DNA from: an uncultured Candidatus Altimarinota bacterium
GTDB taxonomy: Bacteria > Patescibacteriota > Gracilibacteria > BD1-5 > UBA6164
Length of the DNA stretch: 13,089 nucleotides
Assembly: GCA_937864995.1 (NCBI GenBank)
Contig: CALMDL010000137.1
Coordinates: 1-13,089 of the forward strand
Direction: 5' to 3'
This document shows, one piece after another, positions 1 through 7,023 of the stretch (its first letter is position 1; every line of letters starts with the position of its first letter). Made by a program: the position numbers and the translations under genes. A model generated the notes under the pieces. The model was not told where the DNA came from. It worked only from the letters and a program-made list of their open reading frames with translations, and did no database searches.

Positions 1-26
1 ATTTCTAATTCTTCTTTATTTAGCAT
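1..26 (-). CDS. Start of a further gene, cut by the left window edge
   Basis: A minus-strand ATG at 24-26 opens a frame reading MLNKEELE before the window ends. It lies 14 bp after the stop of the exported 430-aa protein and is preceded by the run ATAAAAA, the same A-rich leader found before the other starts here. It would be the third gene of the operon that begins at 2939. Eight codons say nothing about function, and the call rests only on spacing and leader. Confidence 0.4.
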
Positions 27-40
27 TTTTTATATTGTTA

Positions 41-1333
41 TTAATTAGTTTCACAATTTCATTTTCAACTATCCTGTTGTTTACATACTTTTTCAGATTT
101 AGGATAAATTTTATTTAATATATTTATTGAATTAGATAAATCAATATGCATATTTATTAATCTAGTTCTTAAGTTAGTAGTATTTAGTTCTGAATTTCAT
201 TCAAAATTCATCATTTCCAAATACATACTATCAATTTTTTCTTTTATTTCATTTGTATTAGTAGAATTTTTTTGTGCATTTATTGTACTATTTATATCTA
301 TATCTTCTCATCATTTTTTTTCAAAAAAATCTCAAATGACATCATCTTTAAAATCTTTTAATTTTCTTTCAAGTTTCAATCTTGTATTATTAAAAGTATT
401 TTTTATAAAATTATTATTTTTACTAAATCATTCACTATTATATTTATCTAGTGCATCTAACATATTAGCTTGAGAATCTCATGATATTCATTGTTTTGAT
501 AATTCATTTTTTAATAGTCTTTTTTCTGCTTCAGCATATTTTTCATTTTTTGTATCATTTCAAAGCATTAAATCAATAGCGTCTTTCCACTTTTGTATTC
601 AATTTCTTCATTCTTCATTTAATACTCAAATTTCTTTTATAGCTTTTGATATTTTTTCAAAAAATCATCATTCTTCACTACATTTACTATATGCTTCAAT
701 GTTGTAATTTGTTTGAATATCCATTTCAAAATTAGGACTAACTAGTTGGATATCAACTTTATTTTTTACCATTTCTCATATAACTGTATTTCTGAATAAA
801 TCTAATACAGCTTCATTGTTTGCTGTTAATTTTCATATAAGTTCTCATGCTGGTATTTCGTCAGCAAAATCACATTTAACTTTTATATCTTTACATATTC
901 ATTTTATAATAAGTTCAGTTTTTCAATTTTTTACTATTGAGTCAAGATAAAACTTAATTCATTTTCATTCTGTTTCTAATAATCTGTAATCTCTTTTTAC
1001 TTCATGAGGTACTTCATTAGAAATAGGAAAAACTGCAAAATATTTAAAATAAGAATAGTAAGAGTCAAAATTAAAAATTTGATTATATACTTTTAAAGCA
1101 CTACTTTTAACATTTGTATATTCATTTTCAACTTCATTTCCTAAAGTTTTTTCTTTTGTTGTTTTTTCTTCAGATTCCGATATTTGAGAAGAAATATTAT
1201 TTATAATACTTCTATTATTTTCAATATACTCTAATAAAGCTGGTGAAGCACTACTTTTTATAGTACAAGAACCAGCATAAGTATAATTTATACTTATAAT
1301 AAAAACAAAAAATGTAAATAATATTTTTTTCAT
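41..1333 (-). CDS. Exported protein of unknown function (430 aa)
   Basis: I do not recognise a family. The frame is open from the ATG at 1331-1333 to the TAA at 41-43 only if TGA is read as Gly; the first TGA is at 965-967. The N-terminus (MKKILFTFFVFIISINYTYA) is a clear signal peptide: two lysines, about 13 hydrophobic residues, then a likely signal peptidase I site after YTYA. The residues following are G-S-C, and a lipobox is not convincing. The mature part is polar, rich in Asn, Lys and Glu, mostly helix-like, and has six cysteines (one just after the signal peptide, two around ICKDIKVKC, two near the C-terminus), so disulfides outside the membrane are possible. It starts 10 bp after the stop of the 531-aa exported protein, so the two are probably co-transcribed and may act together at the cell surface. 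Confidence 0.8.
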
Positions 1334-1343
1334 CTTTTTAAAA

Positions 1344-2939
1344 TTAACTACCTTCAGGAATTTTTAACATATTTGAAATAATTTTATCCAAGTTTATTAT
1401 ATAATCTTTTATTGAAGAATTGAAAATTTCTAATTCTTTAAACTGTGTTTCAAAATCACTCATTATTCATGTTTTAATTTCATTTTCTATTAATTTATGC
1501 ATAACTTCTTTTTGTTTTTGTTTATCAGTTTGATAGTTATTAAAATCAGGAATTTTTTTAAGATATTCAGAAGTTGTTACTAGAGTTGAATTTAAAGCAA
1601 TTTGTTTATCTGTATCTACTTTTTTAAATAATGATAAATCATTTTGTCTTTTATATTCTAATCAATATGACTCATAATAAAATTTTAATTGATTTTCAAC
1701 TGAAAATATATCATCATCTCATTCTTTTTTATCTTCTTTTTCTATATTTAACATTGGTATTGGCTTTTTTGATATTTGAACACCTATATGAAAAACATCA
1801 GGTAGGTTTAAATCTTTTAAGCCAAGTTCAAAGTTGTTAATAGTCATTTTTGATCAAACAAGAGAAGTGTTTGTAAATTTTTTTAAATGTTCATTAGATC
1901 TATTTAGTATATATTCTATACTTATATCTTGAAATCATCAACCTAATAATAAATGATTATAAGTTATAAATTTTATATCTATACAAAAAAAAGTATTACA
2001 AGGGAATTGACTATTATCAGTAACTTTACTATATTCACTAAAAGGAATTTCAATTGATTTTTTTGCTAATTCTTTTTTATTTTCAATATTTTCCTTACTT
2101 ATAGCTAAATCTCAAGTTCAGGTGTCAATATTTTTCTTATCGATTTTTGAATCTGAATTAAGAAAATTTAAACTATCTTCATTTAATCAAGAGTTTGAAT
2201 TATCTATACTACATAAATAACTACTATATACATTATTTGAATTTATTTCATCAAATGTTTTTAGTCAATTGTATTGATTATTAGAATTATTATTTTTATT
2301 AATTATATTTAAATTTAATATATCAAGTGGTGTCCTATTTAGTTCATCTGCATTATCAATTAAATTAGATATTTCTCAATTTAAGTCTAAATCAGTATTT
2401 CATTCATAAATTGTAGATTCTTCCATAAAAATAATTGAATCTATATTTTGTATATCTACTATTAAATCAAATGGACTATTTCATTCAAATCAATCTGAAT
2501 ATATTCAAGTACTTCATAAATTAAAAATTTGATTTGTTTTTGCTTTAGCTTGATTTTTATATTCAGTATTTACTGAAGAAATAGATGTAATTAAATTTGA
2601 TAATACATTTTGAGTTATTTCTCAATCTTTTTTACAACTATCATCTATTTTATTATATAATAAATCAATTTTTCATTCAGTTGCAACATAATTTATTTCT
2701 TCTACTGATAGATTTTCTTTTATACAATTACTTCAACTTTTTTTGTTAATTTTATCTTTAGTTCAAGTTTCTCATACTATATCAATTTTATATAAGTCTT
2801 GTTCCATTTTGTTTATATTATCAGCAATACTACTATAAAATCATTTTTCAGAATTAGAATCAACTCAAAAAGCAAAAATTGTTTTTGAGTTGATAAATGA
2901 AGTTATCATTAAAAATAATATAAAAATTATTTTTTTCAT
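1344..2939 (-). CDS. Exported protein of unknown function (531 aa)
   Basis: I do not recognise a family. The ATG at 2937-2939 gives a signal peptide (MKKIIFILFLMITSFINSK, then TIFAFG) with cleavage probably after IFA. The frame runs through many TGA codons read as Gly to a TAA at 1344-1346. The mature chain is hydrophilic and very rich in Asn, Ser, Asp, Ile and Lys, with an Asn/Ser-rich stretch near 2270-2300 that is probably disordered, and a mixed helix/strand C-terminal half ending KIPEGS. I count five cysteines, including the close pair PCNTFFC. It is the first gene after a TTGATA-N16-TATAAT promoter and is followed after 10 bp by the second exported gene. Location outside the cytoplasmic membrane is inferred from the signal peptide; a role in surface structure or host contact is possible but unproven. 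Confidence 0.8.
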
Positions 2940-2973
2940 TTTTTAGAAAATGGCTAATAATTTAATTTAAAAA

Positions 2974-3001
2974 ATTATATTTAAAAAAATAATTTTATCA
3001 A
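2974..3001 (-). promoter_or_regulatory. Promoter of the exported-protein operon
   Basis: On the minus strand TTGATA (2996-3001) is followed after 16 bp by a perfect TATAAT (2974-2979), about 35 bp before the ATG at 2939. The same hexamers and spacing precede ybaB in this window. The -35 begins 2 bp after the hairpin of the clpC terminator. The match is good for a housekeeping sigma factor, with the caution that AT-rich DNA yields chance -10 boxes. Confidence 0.65.
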
Positions 3002-3002
3002 C

Positions 3003-3031
3003 AAAAAAGCTTGTTTTTAACAAGCTTTTTT
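3003..3031 (-). terminator. Hairpin terminator after clpC
   Basis: An inverted repeat with 13-bp arms (3003-3015 and 3019-3031, core AAGCTTGTT/AACAAGCTT) and a 3-nt loop starts 6 bp past the clpC stop. On the minus strand the 3' arm ends in a run of T, as expected for an intrinsic terminator. It separates clpC from the promoter of the next minus-strand operon. Confidence 0.85.
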
Positions 3032-3037
3032 CGTTTT

Positions 3038-5614
3038 TTATTTTATATTTAATTTATCTTTTTCAATATATAATTCAAAATTTATAATATCATTAGAATT
3101 AATTATTTTTTCTGCAATTAAATCCTCTATATTATCAACTATATATCTTCTTACTTCTCTTGCTCAGAAGTCAGGATTATAGACAACTTTAGTTATATAA
3201 TTTACAACTTTTAAATCATATTTTAGAGTATAATTTCTTTTTTGTAATCTATTTTCTAAATCTTTTAATCATAGAGTAACTATTTTTTTAATTTGATTTT
3301 TATCAAGAGGATTAAAAACAATAATTTTATCAATTCTATTTATAAATTCAGGAGAAAAATAATCAGTTAAGTTTGCTTTTATATTTTCAGCTGCTTTTTT
3401 ATAATCTTCAATTGCTTTAGTTTCTTCACTTTCTTTGATATCAAATCAAATTGTTGCTGCCTTTTTTGTAAATTCTTCTTGTCATATATTACTTGTCATA
3501 ACTATAACAGTGTTTTTGAAATTTACTTTTTTCCCTTTATTATCAGTTAAAACTCATTCTTCAAGTATTTGTAAAAGTAAATTATATACTTCAAAATCTC
3601 ATTTTTCAATTTCATCAAAAAGTATAACACTATATGGTTTTTTTCTAACTTTTTCAGTTAACATTCAACCTTCTTCATATCATACATATCATGCATTTGA
3701 TCAGATAAGTTTATTTACAGATGTTTTGTCTGAAAATTCACTCATATCTATTTTTATAAGCGCGTCTTTATCATCATAAAAATATTTTGCTAATACTTTT
3801 ACAAGTTCTGTTTTACCAACTCAAGTTGGACCTAAAAATAAGAAACTTCAAAGAGGTCTATTTGGATTTCAAATACCAGCTTTACTTCTCATTATTGATT
3901 TTATAATTCAAGTAATAGCATCATCTTGACCAACTATTTCATTTTTTATATTTTTGCTTAAGTCTTTTAATTTTTGAGTTTCATTTTTACTTAAATTTGA
4001 AACAGGAATTCAAGTAGCAATACTTAATATTTTTTGTACATCATTGCTATCTATAGTCATTCTTTTTTCTTTTGGAACTTGAAATTTTTGTTTTAATTCA
4101 ACTATTTTTTTCTCAAGTTCAACTTGAAGTTCTTTTAATTTATAAGCTTTTTTATATTGTTGAGAAACAACAGCATCTTCAATCATTTTATTATTTTTAG
4201 CTATTCTTTCTTTTAATTTTTTAGTTTCACTTTCATCAAAATTATATTTCATTGATTTGATACTACAAGCCTCATCTATCAAGTCTATAGCCTTATCAGG
4301 TAAATATCTATCAGTAATATATCTAATTGATAATTCAATTGCTTCTTCTATTGCATCAGCACTTATATTTAGATTATGATAATTTTCAAATGATTCTTTA
4401 AGTCATTCAAGTATTTGACTTGCAGTTTTTTTATCTGGTTCATTAACTATTATTGGTTGAAATCTTCTTTCCAAAGCTGAATCTTTTTCTATATATTTTT
4501 TATATTCATTATGCGTAGTTGCTCAAATAACTCTTATTTTTCATCTACCCATTGCTGGTTTAAGAATATTAGAAGCATCAAGAGAACCTTCTCATGATCA
4601 TGCTCAAATAATAGTATGTATTTCATCAATAAATAATATGATTTCATTTTCTACTTTAGAAGCTTCATCAATTACTTGTTTTATTCTAGATTCAAATTCT
4701 CATCTATATTTTGTTCAAGCTACTAAAGAAGACATATCAAGAGATAAAACTCTTTTGTCTTTCATAGAAAATGGTACATTTCAAGATGAGATTCTAAGTG
4801 CTAATCATTCTGCAATTGCAGTTTTACCAACTCATGGTTCTCAAATTAAAACAGGATTATTTTTTGTTTTTCTGTTTAAGATAGATATTAGTCTTTCAAC
4901 TTCTATATCTCTACCTATAATTTTATCTATTTTTCAATCAATTGCTTCTTTTGTTAAATCAGTTGAGAAAAAATCAAGAGCAGGAGTAGTTGATTCAATA
5001 GTTTTGTTACTTTTTTGTTCTTTATTTTGATCAAAAGGAGTAGTTTCATCCTTTTGTCACATTAAATTTTGAGTTATAGCTCAAAGAATTTTATTTATTG
5101 ATTCTTCATCTTTTATTTCAAATTCTCAAATATTAGATTCTAAATCAAAATTATTTTTTATTCAGTCAACAGTTCATAATTGATTTAAATCAATTAAGTT
5201 TTTTTCTATATCTTTAGGTGTAATTCAGATGTAATCTAAAAAACTATTTAACCAAGAATCATTTCTTAAAATAGATAATAAAAAATCTTCTATTGATGCT
5301 TTTTGTTTTGAAAAAGATGCAGCTATTTTAACACTTCATAAAATTACATTTTTTAATCTATGATTCATTCAAGCATATACTCATCTTCTTTTTTCAAGTT
5401 TCTCATTAAAAATACCTTTATTGATTATTTCAATAGTAAGTTTTTCATTTATTCAGTATAGATTAAAAATTTCTTTTATTCATCCATTAGATGTTTTAAC
5501 TATTTCAATAAATATATCTTCAATAGTTAATTCTTTAATTCAAATTTCTTTTGCGTTATTTTCAGCATTTATTAATGCTTTTTTATATCAATCAGAAAAA
5601 TTATTATAAGACAT
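3038..5614 (-). CDS. clpC: ClpC-type AAA+ protein unfoldase, ATP-binding subunit
   Basis: Cytoplasmic hexameric ATPase that unfolds proteins, normally feeding them to the ClpP peptidase. The 858-aa product has an N-terminal Clp_N-like region (about 1-150), a linker, and a first AAA+ module with Walker A GEPGVGKT (258-265) and Walker [10 protein letters not shown] short middle region with a UVR-like helix (about 485-504, [14 protein letters not shown]) follows, then a second AAA+ module with Walker A GPTGVGKT (595-602), Walker [10 protein letters not shown] and a Clp D2-small C-terminus. The short middle domain favours ClpC over ClpB, whose coiled-coil insertion is much longer. An IGF tripeptide (722-724) sits where ClpP-docking loops lie. 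TGA encodes Gly258, Gly261, Gly598 and Gly723. No clpP, ctsR or mcsAB is in the window, and I see no CtsR or CIRCE operator upstream. Length is slightly above the usual 810-850 aa. The start is the first ATG, preceded by AATTAAA. Confidence 0.95.
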
Positions 5615-5640
5615 TTTAATTTTTTGTTAGTAATTAATTT

Positions 5641-5668
5641 TTGCAAATATTTTAATATTTTATATAAT
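5641..5668 (+). promoter_or_regulatory. Candidate promoter of the YtxH-like gene
   Basis: TTGCAA (5641-5646), 16 bp, then a perfect TATAAT (5663-5668) on the plus strand. Transcription would start near 5675 and give a leader of about 100 nt before the ATG at 5778. The downstream edge runs into the -10 of the oppositely oriented clpC promoter, so the two could not easily be occupied together. Confidence 0.5.
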
Positions 5669-5669
5669 T

Positions 5670-5697
5670 ATTATATCATAAAAAGATTTTAAACAAA
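5670..5697 (-). promoter_or_regulatory. Candidate extended -10 promoter of clpC
   Basis: The minus strand shows TGATATAAT, an extended -10 (TGn plus TATAAT, hexamer at 5670-5675), about 55 bp upstream of the clpC ATG. The -35 is weak (TTTGTT or TTGTTT near 5691-5697), as is common with extended -10 promoters. Confidence 0.5.
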
Positions 5698-5777
5698 GTT
5701 ACATGCTTGTTTTCCTGTTAAAAACTCTTAGACTTTTGCGAATAATCTTTTTTAGTTAATTTTTAATAATAAAAAAT

Positions 5778-6272
5778 ATGTCTAAAAAAAATTTATTTTT
5801 ATTAGCTGCATGATATGTTGCAGGTTGAATTATTGCATCAATATACAATAAAAAGAAACCAGAACAATTAAAAAAAGAATTAACAAAAGCAAAAGAGTCA
5901 GGAGAGGGGAGTTTTAAAGTTTTGGTTGATTCTTTTGTAGAAACTCATGCTAATTTGCTTGATGATTTAAAAAAAGAAGTAATGAGTGAGCAAAATATAG
6001 CTAAATTTGAAGCACATAAAGAAGAAGTTTTTAAAATAATTGATTCATATAAAGAAAAATGAAATTCTTTAATTAATGAATTAAGAGAAAATGGTAAAGG
6101 TTATATTTTGGTTATTTCTAAAAAATTAGAAGATTTATATAATGAAAAATTACTAGAAATAGAATCAATAAAAGATATGACTCCAGAAAAAATTGATGAA
6201 TTAAAAAATAAATTACTTTTAAGTTTTGAGGAACTTAAAAAGGAAATAAAAAAAATAAAAAACAAAGAATAA
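5778..6272 (+). CDS. Small membrane-anchored helical protein, YtxH-like
   Basis: A 164-aa protein with one N-terminal membrane segment (about residues 5-22, LFLLAAGYVAGGIIASIY) followed by a lysine-rich border (NKKKPEQLKK) and a long, charged, helix-forming tail up to the C-terminus. This layout (Gly/Ala-rich short TM, basic border, amphipathic helices) resembles YtxH-domain proteins, a loose family of unclear biochemical role linked to stress in Firmicutes. The similarity is architectural, so the family name is tentative. Two TM glycines and Gly at about residue 96 are encoded by TGA. The tail probably faces the cytoplasm, because the basic residues follow the TM. It is convergent with the peroxiredoxin gene, 19 bp away, sharing one terminator. 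The ATG is preceded by ATAATAAAAAAT and has no Shine-Dalgarno sequence. Confidence 0.8.
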
Positions 6273-6290
6273 TTCTTTGTTTTTTATTTT
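6252..6290. terminator. Bidirectional terminator between convergent genes
   Basis: A hairpin with arms at 6252-6269 and 6273-6290 (core CAAAGAA/TTCTTTG, extended by A/T pairs) and a 3-nt loop. It overlaps the stop codon of the YtxH-like gene and ends 2 bp before the stop of the peroxiredoxin gene. A and T runs on the two sides let it serve both strands. Confidence 0.85.
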
Positions 6291-6291
6291 T

Positions 6292-6903
6292 TTAACTTTC
6301 TAATGCTTCAGCAACTTCTCATGCTATTTTTATAGATGGAGTTAGTGTTTTTGCTCAAGCTGCCCATTTTGCTGGACAAGCTGTACCTGGATGACTTCTC
6401 ATAAATTGTAATGCTTCAATTTTTCTAATTAATTCATCACTATTTCTTCAAAGAGGACCACTAGTTACTTCAATACCTCTAATTATTCCATCTGGATCAA
6501 TTATAAAAGTACCTCTTCAAGCAATACCTGTATTTTCATCTAAAATATTATATATATCAGCTATTTCTGTAGTATGGTCAGCAAGCATTTTATATGGGAA
6601 ATTTTGCATTAATCTTTCATGTTTTACCCAAGCTCTATGAGAAAAAATTGTATCAGTAGAAGCAGCTAATACTTCAACTCACAATTCATTAAATTTTGCT
6701 TCTTGTTCAGCCATATCTTTTAATTCAGTTGGACAAACAAATGTAAAATCTGCAGGATAGTAAAATAAAACAACCCATTTATTTTTTAGATCAGATAAAG
6801 AAACTCTTTCTTCATCATCAGTTTTAGGATTATAAGCTGGTAAGTCAAAACTTGGAGCTTCATTATCTATTTTTACAATAGAAGGGAATTCAAAATTTTC
6901 CAT
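6292..6903 (-). CDS. ahpC: 2-Cys peroxiredoxin (AhpC/Prx family)
   Basis: Cytoplasmic thiol peroxidase that reduces hydrogen peroxide and organic hydroperoxides. The 203-aa product starts at the ATG 6901-6903 and ends at TAA 6292-6294. It shows the peroxidatic motif FTFVCPTE (Cys57), an STDTIFSHRAW segment, GTFIIDPDGIIRGIEV, and the resolving motif HPGTACPAKW (Cys176), so it is a typical 2-Cys enzyme of AhpC/Prx1 type. TGA supplies Gly at conserved sites: residue 75 (NEL-G-VEVL), the GRGTF loop (6517-6519) and 6448-6450. Tryptophans are TGG. No ahpF, thioredoxin or thioredoxin reductase is adjacent, so the reductant is unknown. It is a single gene with its own promoter and a 7-1-7 palindrome over the -10, suggesting a redox- or metal-responsive repressor. 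Length fits the family (about 190-210 aa). Confidence 0.96.
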
Positions 6904-6947
6904 TTTTAAATTGTTAAGTGTTAATTTTTTGAGACTTTTTTAATCTC

Positions 6948-6962
6948 ATATTCTTAGAATAT
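6948..6962. promoter_or_regulatory. 7-1-7 palindrome, probable operator of the peroxiredoxin gene
   Basis: ATATTCTTAGAATAT is a perfect inverted repeat with 7-bp arms around one base. It covers the proposed -10 and start region of the peroxiredoxin promoter. The 7-1-7 geometry is that of PerR boxes in the Fur family (TTATAATnATTATAA), though the arm sequence differs. Repressor identity is inference; no regulator gene is in the window. Confidence 0.5.
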
Positions 6963-6984
6963 TTAAGTTAAAAAAAAAGTCAAA
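6956..6984 (-). promoter_or_regulatory. Candidate promoter of the peroxiredoxin gene
   Basis: Minus strand TTGACT (6979-6984), 17 bp, TATTCT (6956-6961). The -35 lies inside the 3' arm of the terminator of the preceding PBP gene, and the -10 lies inside the palindrome at 6948-6962. The leader to the ATG would be roughly 45 nt. Confidence 0.5.
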
Positions 6985-7020
6985 TAAAAATGAGAATTAT
7001 TCTCATTTTTATTTGACTTT
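6976..7020 (-). terminator. Strong hairpin terminator after the LCP-PBP operon
   Basis: A perfect 21-bp stem (arms 6976-6996 and 7000-7020) with a 3-nt loop, starting 3 bp past the PBP stop codon. On the minus strand it is followed by a run of T (6967-6975). It insulates the cell-wall operon from the peroxiredoxin gene. Confidence 0.92.
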
Positions 7021-7023
7021 GTA

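Noticed and set aside
965..1333. Lipoprotein signal in the 430-aa exported protein (cysteine near the cleavage site)
   Set aside because: The residues before Cys are A-G-S rather than a Leu-led lipobox, and the YTYA site fits signal peptidase I better.
3435..5030. Plus-strand open frames inside clpC (3435-3779, 4638-5030)
   Set aside because: They lie antisense to a gene with strong family motifs and their composition is that of reverse-complemented coding DNA; they also have no promoter or leader of the type seen here.
6292..6903. Mycoplasma-type code with TGA as tryptophan
   Set aside because: TGA falls at conserved glycines (Walker A, KTG, peroxiredoxin loops), while conserved tryptophans such as KWVVLFYY and CPAKW are TGG.
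6930..6948. Small hairpin TGAGA/TCTCA in the peroxiredoxin leader as a riboswitch or attenuator
   Set aside because: Only 5 bp with a 9-nt loop, no T run or alternative stem; easily due to chance in AT-rich DNA.
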